7,387 nucleotides of DNA. Source: Actinomycetes bacterium. GTDB lineage: Bacteria; Actinomycetota; Acidimicrobiia; Acidimicrobiales; JAKAOS01. Of this stretch, positions 1 through 5,765 are shown in pieces. A program made the translations under genes and the position numbers. The DNA lies in contig JAJYGW010000309.1 in NCBI GenBank assembly GCA_021790615.1, positions 1-7,387 of the forward strand, read 5' to 3'. How positions within the stretch are numbered: position 1 is the first letter of the stretch; each line of letters opens with the position of its first letter. The notes beneath the pieces are model-generated. The model was not told the DNA's origin. It made no database searches and saw only the letters and a list, made by a program, of their open reading frames with translations.

Positions 1-849
1 CTCATCGCCGCCAAGGCAAGGGGTGAGAAACTGCGCGACGTGCTCTGGGATCCGGGCTACTCAGAGTGTCGACCGGAGACCTGGAGCTACCCGCTCGGGC
101 GGGCGGGGATCAGCTCGACCTTCTCCTTGACGATGGCACAGCGGGGAATCCGCCCGTTCTCCAAGCGTGCCTTCGTCCTCGACGGACAGCTCTTCTCCGA
201 CCTGCTCCCCGCCGAGCTTCGAGACCTTCCGATGCCGCCGGTCAACCTGCCCGACCAGGCGAAGGCACCCGTGTACGAGAAGCACTTCAACGAGCGGGCC
301 CGCTGGCGGCTCGTGCGTCACTCGGCTCCGGACCGAAACGGGGTCTCGAGGTGGCGCTGTCCGTTCTGCGCGGGCCTGCTCAAGTCCCGCAGCTTCCCGT
401 CGACGATGAGACGAGGCCCCGGGGTGAAGATCGCCTTCCTCCCCCCGACCGTGACCACGTGTTGCGACGGCACGGTCTCTGCCCCGCCGGCAGACATCCC
501 GCTCAGCCAGCTCATCCCCTTCGGGACGACGGCCTGGAGGATCTCGATGAACCGCCGCAACGCCGTCGAGTCGGTCAACGCGGCGTTGAACGGCGGCTAC
601 CTCCACCTCGTCCGTGGCTTCTTCAGGGTCTTTGGGCTCACGAAGCTCCGCGTGCTGCTCGGCTTCAGCCTTGTGGCGGTCAACTTCGACCGCATCCGCA
701 GCTTCGAGGCCAAGAAGGCCGAGCTCGAGAACAAGGATCTGCCACGGCGGCGCCGGCGGCGCCGCCCGGGATCCTGGCAGGAGCTCCTCGGCGACCTCGA
801 CAACCGAGCTGTTCAGCTCTTCGCGGGGGCCGTCGGACCACCCGGCTGA
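1..849 (+). CDS. DDE transposase-like protein, C-terminal part (5' end outside window)
   Basis: The frame is open from base 1, so the start lies to the left; the GTG at 40 is only the first internal start-like codon. The stop is TGA at 847-849. The visible 282 residues look like the second half of an IS1182/IS4-type transposase. An early Asp-Pro-Gly-Tyr segment (codons from 49) resembles the Asp-x-Gly-Tyr around the second catalytic Asp. A Cys-Pro-Phe-Cys pair (358-369) and a Cys-Cys pair (460-465) could form a zinc-binding insertion. A late Asn-Arg-Arg-Asn-Ala-Val-Glu motif supplies the likely catalytic Glu (codon 568-570). It is followed by a helical segment ending in Val-Asn-Phe-Asp-Arg-Ile, as is usual after the third acidic residue in this superfamily. 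The tail is Arg-rich (seven Arg in a row). Family placement is by motif pattern only, and the first catalytic Asp is not visible. Transposition activity is inferred. An inactive domesticated copy is possible. Confidence 0.6.
   Translation, partial: LIAAKARGEKLRDVLWDPGYSECRPETWSYPLGRAGISSTFSLTMAQRGIRPFSKRAFVLDGQLFSDLLPAELRDLPMPPVNLPDQAKAPVYEKHFNERARWRLVRHSAPDRNGVSRWRCPFCAGLLKSRSFPSTMRRGPGVKIAFLPPTVTTCCDGTVSAPPADIPLSQLIPFGTTAWRISMNRRNAVESVNAALNGGYLHLVRGFFRVFGLTKLRVLLGFSLVAVNFDRIRSFEAKKAELENKDLPRRRRRRRPGSWQELLGDLDNRAVQLFAGAVGPPG
745..762 (+). repeat. Two tandem copies of CGGCGGCGC inside the transposase gene
   Basis: Two perfect, adjacent 9-bp units fill 745-753 and 754-762. They encode part of the run of seven arginines near the protein's C-terminus. 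The length is a multiple of three, so expansion or contraction would keep the frame. This is probably simple GC-rich low complexity, not a functional element. Confidence 0.6.
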
Positions 850-869
850 GCGCTTCCTGTCGGTCTCAG

Positions 870-890
870 CCTCCCTGACCCGGGAGGTTT
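870..890 (+). terminator. Possible terminator of the transposase-like gene
   Basis: A perfect 6-bp all-strong stem (CCTCCC at 870-875, GGGAGG at 882-887) has a 6-nt loop and is followed by TTT. It begins 20 nt after the stop codon at 849. The T tract is only three bases long, so this is a weak intrinsic terminator at best. The placement right after a stop on the same strand is the main support. Confidence 0.35.
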
Positions 891-1017
891 CGCCGCGTCC
901 GGAGTCGACCGCGAAGAGCCGGATACCCGCGGCTGTGCCTACGAGAGCGGTCATCAGGACCGAGGCAGGCCTTCATCGGTCACACTTCGAGGCGCCAGCC
1001 CGCTCGCAGGGTCGTTT

Positions 1018-1050
1018 TGAGATGTCTCAGCGCCTCAAATTGAGATCATC
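1018..1050. repeat. Cluster of short palindromes built from TGAGA/TCTCA
   Basis: TGAGA-TG-TCTCA (1018-1029) is a perfect inverted repeat, and CTCAA-A-TTGAG (1034-1044) is a second one. TGAGAT occurs as a direct repeat at 1018-1023 and 1041-1046. GATGTCTCA (1021-1029) also pairs with TGAGATCATC (1041-1050) with one bulged base. The cluster is unusually AT-rich for this window and sits 7 bp beyond the 3' end of the tRNA-Cys gene. It could be an operator, the end of a mobile element, or part of transcription termination after the tRNA. No T tract follows on either strand, so a standard terminator is not supported. Confidence 0.4.
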
Positions 1051-1056
1051 CCCTCG

Positions 1057-1128
1057 AGGCGGCGAGCGGAATCGAACCGCTGTAGAGGGCTTTGCAGGCC
1101 CTTGCCTGAACCACTCGGCCACGCCGCC
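1057..1128 (-). tRNA. tRNA-Cys (GCA)
   Basis: The complete 72-nt cloverleaf can be folded by eye. The acceptor stem is 7 bp (GGCGGCG with CGCCGCC) and the D arm begins GCCGAGTGG. The anticodon stem AGGGC/GCCCT carries the loop CTGCAAA, giving anticodon GCA (cysteine). The variable region is four bases. The T stem AGCGG/CCGCT encloses TTCGATT. The discriminator base is T (U73), which is characteristic of tRNA-Cys. The terminal CCA is not encoded; the bases after U73 on the - strand read CGA. The gene lies downstream of fabI on the same strand. Its 3' end faces the transposase-like gene. Confidence 0.96.
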
Positions 1129-1139
1129 AGCGTCCGCCA

Positions 1140-1145
1140 ACCTTA
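1140..1145 (-). promoter_or_regulatory. Possible -10 box for the tRNA-Cys gene
   Basis: On the - strand TAAGGT fits the actinobacterial TANNNT -10 pattern and ends 11 nt before the tRNA 5' end. Transcription would start a few bases upstream of the mature tRNA. No convincing -35 hexamer is seen at 16-18 nt spacing, so the call is tentative. The tRNA could also be read through from fabI. Confidence 0.3.
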
Positions 1146-1149
1146 GCTG

Positions 1150-1191
1150 CCCGTCCCACCTATCGATCGCAGCCCGGAGCGGGTGGACGGG
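1150..1191 (-). terminator. Bulged hairpin after fabI, possible terminator
   Basis: The arms at 1182-1191 and 1150-1160 pair over 10 bp with one bulged base (on the - strand CCCGTCCACC with GGTGGGACGGG). The loop is about 21 nt. The hairpin starts 4 nt after the fabI stop codon. There is no T tract after it, so it would be a non-canonical terminator or an mRNA 3'-end stabiliser. It separates fabI from the tRNA-Cys gene. Confidence 0.4.
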
Positions 1192-1195
1192 AGCG

Positions 1196-1969
1196 TCATG
1201 CTCCCATCGCGTGGAAGCCGCCGTCGACGTGCACGATCTCGCCGGTGGTCTTCGAGAACCAGTCCGACAACAAGGCGACGACCGCCTTCGAGACAGCGGA
1301 GGAGTCCCGGACGTCCCATCCGAGTGGGGAGCGTGCGTCCCAGACGTCCTCGAACTTGGCGAAGTCGGGGATGGACTTGGCCGCCATGGTGCGGATGGGG
1401 CCGGCGGCGACGAGGTTCACCCGTGTCCCTTGAGGCCCGAGGTCGCGAGCGAGGTAGCGGGCGAGCGACTCGAGGGCTGCCTTTGCCACTCCCATCCAGT
1501 TGTAGCCGGGCCAGGCGACGGTCGCGTCGAGGTCGAGGCCCACGATGGATCCGCCGCCGGCTGCCTCGAGGAGGGGAGCGAAGGCGGTGGCGAGCAGCTT
1601 CAGCGAGTAGGTGGAGATCTCGAGGGCCACCGCCACGTCCTTCCACTCAGCCCTCGACAGATCGCCGCCGAGGCAGCTCTCGGGGGCGAAGCCGACGGAG
1701 TGGACGACACCGTCGAGGCGTCCGAACCTGGCGGCGACCTCTTCTGCCGCCGATTCGGCTTGTAGTGGCACTGTGACGTCGAGCTCGAGGACCTCCGGCT
1801 CGGGGGTGAGCCGCTTGGCGACACGCCTGGTGAGCGACAGCGCCCGGCTGGCTCCGGTCAGCACGATCTCGGCGCCTTCCTGCTGTGCCAGCTGAGCGAC
1901 GCCGAAGGCGAGCGACTCTTCGGTGAGCACACCGGTCACGAGGATCTTCTTGCCTTCGAGCACTCCCAT
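1196..1969 (-). CDS. fabI: Enoyl-[acyl-carrier-protein] reductase, NAD(H)-dependent (FabI/InhA family)
   Basis: This cytosolic enzyme reduces trans-2-enoyl-ACP to acyl-ACP, the last step of each type II fatty acid elongation cycle. The 257 residues match the family's usual length. The N-terminal Rossmann start LVTGVLTEESLAFGVA (residues 10-25) is the FabI/InhA form of the cofactor loop. A Val-Val-His-Ser-Val-Gly-Phe segment at 88-94 places Ser91 at the InhA Ser94 position. The active site WPGYNWMGVAK gives Tyr156 and Lys163, with the family's Tyr-(x)6-Lys spacing. NLVAAGPIRTMA (185-196) and the C-terminal Val-Asp-Gly-Gly are also conserved. The core reads like InhA, but the substrate-binding loop after residue 196 is about ten residues shorter than in InhA, as in ordinary FabI. 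Leu147 falls at InhA Phe149. The ATG at 1967-1969 is chosen because the Rossmann strand follows at once. No Shine-Dalgarno sequence precedes it. The gene lies 24 bp downstream of the BTAD gene. Confidence 0.94.
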   Translation of the reverse strand: MGVLEGKKILVTGVLTEESLAFGVAQLAQQEGAEIVLTGASRALSLTRRVAKRLTPEPEVLELDVTVPLQAESAAEEVAARFGRLDGVVHSVGFAPESCLGGDLSRAEWKDVAVALEISTYSLKLLATAFAPLLEAAGGGSIVGLDLDATVAWPGYNWMGVAKAALESLARYLARDLGPQGTRVNLVAAGPIRTMAAKSIPDFAKFEDVWDARSPLGWDVRDSSAVSKAVVALLSDWFSKTTGEIVHVDGGFHAMGA

Positions 1970-1976
1970 GGCCGGC

Positions 1977-1982
1977 AGGCTA
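1977..1982 (-). promoter_or_regulatory. TANNNT box placed for a leaderless fabI transcript
   Basis: On the - strand TAGCCT matches TANNNT and is followed by exactly seven bases before the A of the fabI ATG, so transcription could begin at the start codon itself. The lack of any GGAGG-like site upstream of fabI fits a leaderless mRNA, which is common in actinomycetes. No clear -35 element is present. A chance match is possible because TANNNT is a loose pattern. Confidence 0.35.
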
Positions 1983-1993
1983 GCCGTGGGCTC

Positions 1994-4258
1994 TCACCAG
2001 GCCCTGCGACTCTCCTCGACCCCGCCAGAGCCTGCATGGCGTAGCCGACGGTAGAGCCTCGCCGTCTCGGGATGCACGACCTCGAGCGGCTCGCCGTCCC
2101 ACTCGAGCACCCGAGCGAGGGCGCGCAGCGCGCTCTCGATGCCACCGCGGTTTCCTGCGGCATGGCTGGCCAGCATGAGGATGCGATAGAGGCGCTCGTC
2201 CCAAGGGGCTGCCACAAGGGCGCGGCGCGCGGCCCACTCGGCGCGTGCTGCACGGCCGCGATCCAACTCGCGGAGGCCGAGCCGGCATGCGGCGTCGACC
2301 ACGCGTGCCTCGACGGTGGAAGCGAGTCCCTCGAGCAGGACCCATCCGCCCTCGGAGAGTCCCTCGAAGGGCCGGCCGCGTACGAGGCTGAGCGCGGCGG
2401 CGAGGTCGTCGTCCTCGCAACTCTCGTCTGTGAGGCGCTCGAAACGGGACCAGTCCGTCGTCACGTCACTGCCGAGAAGGTGTCGCCCGGAGACCCGCCG
2501 AAGCCTCGGGAGGCCGAGGGATGTCTCGCCGAGGGCGCGACGCGCTTCGGAGAGGCGGTTGGCGAGTGTCTGGGCAGGGACTCGACGGTCAGGCCAGACG
2601 GCAGAGGAGATCGACTCGCCCGAGCAGCCGTCCGGGTGCATCGCGAGGTAGACGACGAGTTCGGTCACGCGGGGACGCCGCTCGAACGACGTGGACGAGC
2701 CTTGTACGTCCACGGGTCCGAGGACACGCACCACGACACCGCCGTCCAGCGAGGGGTCCGCCGGCCGGTGGGCGGTGCTCGGGACCCGAAGATCCCAGCG
2801 GGAGTCATCGACGGGGACGGGCAGGCCAGTCGAGGCGGGTTCCATGCGAGCGCTGGCGCGCGTGAACGCGACCGCCCGCGGCCCGCTGCGCGGGTGGGCA
2901 CTCCCCGAGCCGGCGGTCTCGGTGGGCGGGGCGATGAGGGAGTTACCTGATCCGCGCCGGACCAGGAGTGCCTGGGCCTCCCGGTGCGACGACAGCTGCC
3001 ACACCGCCCTCACTGTCTGGAGGCCCGGGTCGCAGCAGACGATGCCGGTCTCGGGCATCGCGTGGACGAGCTCGACAAGGGCTCGCAGGGCGTCTGCCCC
3101 CTTGCGAGCTCGGGCCGTGCCCGGGCCGACGACGACGCAACGGGCGCGGCGGCTCTGCGCCAGCTCGGGTCGGGCGGCGCTCAGGTAGTCGAGGGCCTCG
3201 CTCGCGTCCCTCAGGCAGACGACCTCCTCAAGCCCGGCGATCTCGGCTCCGAACCCCGTCACGACGAGCTCGTCGAGGTCGCACCAGCGCCTTGTGGCAA
3301 GCTCGACCACGACGTCGGACAGCGTCGCACCCACCGCGACGGGAGGGCCGTCGAGGGCGACAGAGCCGCAGCCGAGAACGTCGACGAGTGCACGAGACCC
3401 CTCATGGCTCCAGGCGCTCACGAGTGCCGCCCGCCGGCTCGCAGTGACGACCGACGGGGTGCTCGGCAGCTCGGCAAGCATGCCGGAGCTGCGCTCGAGG
3501 ATCCAGACACCTTCCGGGCCGGCGGCAAAGGGCCGGGTCGGAGCCGATGGCGCCACGAGGGCGATCTCGATGAGCCTCGGTCGGAGCGTCACGGCGGCGA
3601 CCCGCGCCATGGGCGCGGCCTCCGAGACGAGTCCGAGCACCGCCCGGGACCACTCAGGGTCCTCCAGGTGGACGGGCGGCATGACGAAGGGCCGAATCCC
3701 TTCGCTGGAGGCGGGGCTCGGACCGGTGCGGTCGGCCCCCTCCTTCCGTCTGTCGACGATCTCCGTCCTAGCCGCAGCCCAGCGCCTGCGGGCGGCGAGG
3801 AGGGCGGCGGTGGCGAGCACGCTCGGCCTGTGGGCCGCGCCCGGCGTGGGCTCGCTTGGTGCTCGCTCGTCTGGCATCTCGGCTCGTTCTCTGTCCGCTA
3901 GGACACTCGTGGGCGGTCGTGACCTTCGTCGGGAGATGCCGTCACCGTCCGATGCTGCCCCGCCGAGAGTCGCCGCGGTCATTGTGGCATGCAGCCGCTC
4001 CCGCCGCCCGTGTCTCGAAGCGCTCACCGCCCGCTCGAGCAGGGCGCCGAGCGCGACGAGGCACGACAGCCAGGCCGACGAGCCGACGAGGCCTCGCAGC
4101 CGCACGTCGGAGAGGTGGACGTCCGGCCGCCGAAGGAGAGCGGAGAGGGTGGAGATGCAGGCCTCGAGTGGCGCGACGAACCACAGCAGCGAGAACACTG
4201 CGAGGACGAGGCAGCCCGCCGCCAGCGAGATCCGGATAGGTGACACCGGCGCCGCCAC
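1994..4258 (-). CDS. Membrane-anchored protein with C-terminal SARP-type winged helix and BTAD domain
   Basis: The protein has 754 residues. Two hydrophobic segments near the N-terminus (about 9-30 and 57-76) should anchor it in the membrane. A basic, low-complexity stretch follows (about 80-185). A central region of mixed strands and helices (about 187-440) recalls the middle part of large actinobacterial BTAD proteins, with segments such as VVELATRRW and LVVTGFGAEI; I cannot name its fold. A linker (440-505) leads to a winged-helix domain of the OmpR/SARP type (about 507-600, starting VVVRVLGPVDVQG). A helical bacterial transcriptional activator domain follows (about 601-740), with the typical LRELDRGRAARAEWAARRAL repeat. 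SARP-type domains bind direct repeats in promoters, and BTAD helices mediate oligomerisation. The start is GTG at 4256-4258, 8 bp after the upstream stop, with no clear ribosome site. The target genes are unknown. The position as last gene of the Tad cluster suggests a role in controlling or sensing the pilus. Confidence 0.85.
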   Translation of the reverse strand: MAAPVSPIRISLAAGCLVLAVFSLLWFVAPLEACISTLSALLRRPDVHLSDVRLRGLVGSSAWLSCLVALGALLERAVSASRHGRRERLHATMTAATLGGAASDGDGISRRRSRPPTSVLADRERAEMPDERAPSEPTPGAAHRPSVLATAALLAARRRWAAARTEIVDRRKEGADRTGPSPASSEGIRPFVMPPVHLEDPEWSRAVLGLVSEAAPMARVAAVTLRPRLIEIALVAPSAPTRPFAAGPEGVWILERSSGMLAELPSTPSVVTASRRAALVSAWSHEGSRALVDVLGCGSVALDGPPVAVGATLSDVVVELATRRWCDLDELVVTGFGAEIAGLEEVVCLRDASEALDYLSAARPELAQSRRARCVVVGPGTARARKGADALRALVELVHAMPETGIVCCDPGLQTVRAVWQLSSHREAQALLVRRGSGNSLIAPPTETAGSGSAHPRSGPRAVAFTRASARMEPASTGLPVPVDDSRWDLRVPSTAHRPADPSLDGGVVVRVLGPVDVQGSSTSFERRPRVTELVVYLAMHPDGCSGESISSAVWPDRRVPAQTLANRLSEARRALGETSLGLPRLRRVSGRHLLGSDVTTDWSRFERLTDESCEDDDLAAALSLVRGRPFEGLSEGGWVLLEGLASTVEARVVDAACRLGLRELDRGRAARAEWAARRALVAAPWDERLYRILMLASHAAGNRGGIESALRALARVLEWDGEPLEVVHPETARLYRRLRHAGSGGVEESRRAW

Positions 4259-4266
4259 GGGCGGTG

Positions 4267-4665
4267 TCAGCCATCGACGGCCTCTGCCGAGGCACTCGCC
4301 CCGACCGAGACCGAGGGGATCCCGACCAGTGCGAGCAGGGGTGTCGGCACGTGGAAGGGCGACAGCCGCACCGTCACGACTCGCCCTGCGACGGTCGCCG
4401 TACCTCGGCGGCCGTCGGCGGCGAGCGCTTGTTCTGCCGCGCGTGCCGGAGCTGGTCCCGGGTCGAGGATGTCGCCCAGATGGGCCGCGGCGGGAGACAG
4501 CACCGCCGCGCCGGCCCGCGCCGCCTGCTCGGCGTCGGCCATGGCGCGCTCACGTGCCGCCATCACCTGGCCGCCCTCGGTGACGAGGCCCAACACGGAC
4601 ATGAGGGTGGCCATGAGCAGAACCGTGAAGGCGGTCACCGAGCCGGTGGCGTCCTGCCGGCTCAC
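4267..4665 (-). CDS. Short TadE/TadG-like pseudopilin (Rv3654c-type)
   Basis: The protein has 132 residues. The start is taken as GTG at 4663-4665, which overlaps the stop of the upstream tadE-like gene as GTGA. A longer open frame to 4842 exists, but its extra 59 residues are Arg-rich and antiparallel in character to the real gene in that stretch, so it is rejected. After a short leader (VSRQDATG) a Gly-Ser pair starts a hydrophobic helix of about 20 residues (about 10-29), as in minor pseudopilins. The rest is Ala-rich, with an ARAGAAVLS segment typical of Tad minor pilins. The Glu normally found five residues after the Gly is replaced by Phe. The protein occupies the place of mycobacterial Rv3654c, downstream of two TadE-like genes. 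Its likely role is a minor pilus or envelope component; this is inferred from context. Confidence 0.78.
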   Translation of the reverse strand: MSRQDATGSVTAFTVLLMATLMSVLGLVTEGGQVMAARERAMADAEQAARAGAAVLSPAAAHLGDILDPGPAPARAAEQALAADGRRGTATVAGRVVTVRLSPFHVPTPLLALVGIPSVSVGASASAEAVDG

Positions 4666-5108
4666 GGTCCCACCACCCTGTAGGGCTCGACGGTGGCCCG
4701 CCCGCTGGCGGAGAGCCAGATGTTGGAGGCGCCCGGCCCGAAGGCGAAGCCACCGAGGTGCAACAGGCAGGAGACCGTGACGCCGACCGCGCCACCGGGG
4801 CGAAAGTCGCCGACGGCGGTGTTCACCCTGAAAAGCGAGCACGGCAACGACTGACCGCGGGCGTCGGAGGCGGCGGTTCCGGCCGCCCAGGAGACGGCTG
4901 CCGCCGGGGAGGGGGCAGCCGAGGCAGCTTCGAGCGCCACCGGGGCGGCGTCGTCGAGCTCGAGGCGGGTCGTCACCACCTGAGCGCCGATCGAGAAGGC
5001 GGCGATGACGGCCATGAACACGGGAGTCATGAAGATGAGCTCCGTCGCCGCCGAGCCCCGCTCATCAGCCGGCCGGCTTCTGCGCCGGAGCGCTCGGAGG
5101 GCGCTCAT
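4662..5108 (-). CDS. TadE-family pseudopilin (second copy)
   Basis: The protein has 148 residues. A basic leader ends in DERG, followed by SAATE and a hydrophobic helix (about 24-45). This is a prepilin-type processing motif with cleavage expected after Gly18 and Glu at mature position +5. TadE-like proteins are minor pilins or assembly factors of the Tad pilus, processed by a TadV-type peptidase. The C-terminal part has two Cys residues (in SLPCSLF and VSCLLH) that could form a disulfide outside the membrane. The ATG at 5106-5108 overlaps the upstream stop as ATGA. AGGAG lies 11 nt before it (5120-5124), a slightly long spacing. The 3' end overlaps the next gene by 4 nt. The role comes from family and operon context. 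Confidence 0.85.
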   Translation of the reverse strand: MSALRALRRRSRPADERGSAATELIFMTPVFMAVIAAFSIGAQVVTTRLELDDAAPVALEAASAAPSPAAAVSWAAGTAASDARGQSLPCSLFRVNTAVGDFRPGGAVGVTVSCLLHLGGFAFGPGASNIWLSASGRATVEPYRVVGP

Positions 5109-5566
5109 GCCGGACGGAACTCCTGGGGCGGCCCGGCGCTGACAGCGCGCACCGAGAGGTGGAGACCCGGGAGCAGCTCGGGAACGCCTCCTCGCACCGT
5201 CACCTCGGCCCGGCCGTGCGTCTCGGTGACGGTGACCACCGGGTCGACGAGCAGCCCGGAGGCGATCGCTCGAACGTCGCCTCGGGCGAGCGCGGCGGCA
5301 GCACCCGAGGTGCCGAGGGCCGATCGTGCCGCCGCGCCGGCTTCCTCTGCCGCCAGGGCGGCCGCGTGGCTCGCCAGCCCGTAGAGGGCGAGCTGGAGAC
5401 CGGCGACGAGCAGGAGCATGAGAGCGGGCAGGACGAGGAGCGCCTCGGCCGTGGCGGATCCGCGCTCGTCCTCCCGCTGGCGGCGTGGCTGCCGTCGACG
5501 AGAGGACGAGCGGCGGGCCGCCCTAGTGAGCGGCACCGGAGATCGTCTTCGCGATGCTCGTCGCAT
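5105..5566 (-). CDS. TadE-family pseudopilin (first copy)
   Basis: As drawn, the protein has 153 residues. The diagnostic block is DERGSATAEALLVLPALM. Gly36 is followed by SATAE, with Glu at +5, and then a hydrophobic helix (about 42-63). Ala-rich sequence after the helix is normal for TadE. The start is uncertain. ATG at 5564-5566 overlaps the upstream pilin gene by 44 nt and gives a very basic 36-residue leader. GTG at 5534-5536 overlaps by only 14 nt and gives a 26-residue leader, closer to the usual length. Neither has a well-placed ribosome site; AGGGG touches the ATG directly. The gene ends in an ATGA overlap with the second TadE-like gene, so translation of the two is probably coupled. 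It corresponds in order to mycobacterial Rv3655c. Confidence 0.85.
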   Translation of the reverse strand: MRRASRRRSPVPLTRAARRSSSRRRQPRRQREDERGSATAEALLVLPALMLLLVAGLQLALYGLASHAAALAAEEAGAAARSALGTSGAAAALARGDVRAIASGLLVDPVVTVTETHGRAEVTVRGGVPELLPGLHLSVRAVSAGPPQEFRPA

Positions 5567-5738
5567 CCCCTGTGACAGCCCTGGTGATGAGGGCGCCGAC
5601 GGTGATGGCCAGCACGACGAAGACGCCGACGATCACGATCTTCTCGGCGACGTCGCCGCGGTCAGGATCGAGGCGTGCGGCGGCGATCCGGCCTGCCAGG
5701 GTCTCGCAGAGAACACGGAGAACGGACAGCTCGAGCAT
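5523..5738 (-). CDS. Small Flp-like pilin / DUF4244-like protein
   Basis: The protein has 71 residues. A 28-residue leader ending in DPDRG is followed by DVAEK and one hydrophobic helix (about 34-53), with a short tail RAVTGDATSIAKTISGAAH. Size, single helix and place between tadC and tadE match the major pilin of actinobacterial Tad clusters (Rv3656c, DUF4244), whose members also have a VTGD-like tail. It would be the pilus subunit, cut by a TadV-type prepilin peptidase and polymerised by TadA/B/C. The motif is odd: Glu32 is at +4 after Gly28 instead of +5, and Lys follows where many Flp pilins have Tyr. The ATG at 5736-5738 is firm because AAAGGAG lies 6 nt upstream, the best ribosome site seen in the window. 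The stop is TAG at 5523-5525. Confidence 0.78.
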   Translation of the reverse strand: MLELSVLRVLCETLAGRIAAARLDPDRGDVAEKIVIVGVFVVLAITVGALITRAVTGDATSIAKTISGAAH

Positions 5739-5744
5739 GGTGGG

Positions 5745-5751
5745 CTCCTTT
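5745..5751 (-). promoter_or_regulatory. Strong ribosome binding site of the Flp-like pilin gene
   Basis: On the - strand AAAGGAG stands 6 nt before the ATG at 5738. Most other genes here start by overlap and lack such a site. A strong independent site fits a major pilin that must be made in excess over the TadB/TadC platform. Confidence 0.75.
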
Positions 5752-5765
5752 GACGAGGTGGTCGG

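Noticed and set aside
373..440. Helicase or P-loop NTPase motif in the central part of the BTAD protein (residue positions 373-440 of that protein)
   Set aside because: The stretch RCVVVGPGTARARKGADA lacks the Gly-Lys-Ser/Thr of a Walker A motif, and no Walker B Asp-Glu is seen after it.
61..954. Long - strand open frame antisense to the transposase-like gene
   Set aside because: Its product is Arg/Glu/Val-rich with no recognisable domain, and the + strand frame has clear transposase motifs.
614..1765. Long + strand open frame covering the transposase end, the tRNA and fabI (antisense)
   Set aside because: It crosses a certain tRNA gene and the well-supported fabI, and its product is low-complexity Ser/Arg/Gly-rich sequence. 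It is a by-product of high GC.
2072..4583. Several + strand open frames opposite the BTAD gene (such as 2072-2950, 2984-3901, 3294-4583)
   Set aside because: They are mirror frames of a gene with clear winged-helix and BTAD domains. None has a domain, a ribosome site or a membrane pattern of its own.
4666..4842. Upstream extension of the short TadE/TadG-like gene
   Set aside because: The extra residues are Arg-rich and lie wholly inside the second TadE-like gene. The GTGA overlap at 4662-4665 gives a natural start right before the pseudopilin helix.
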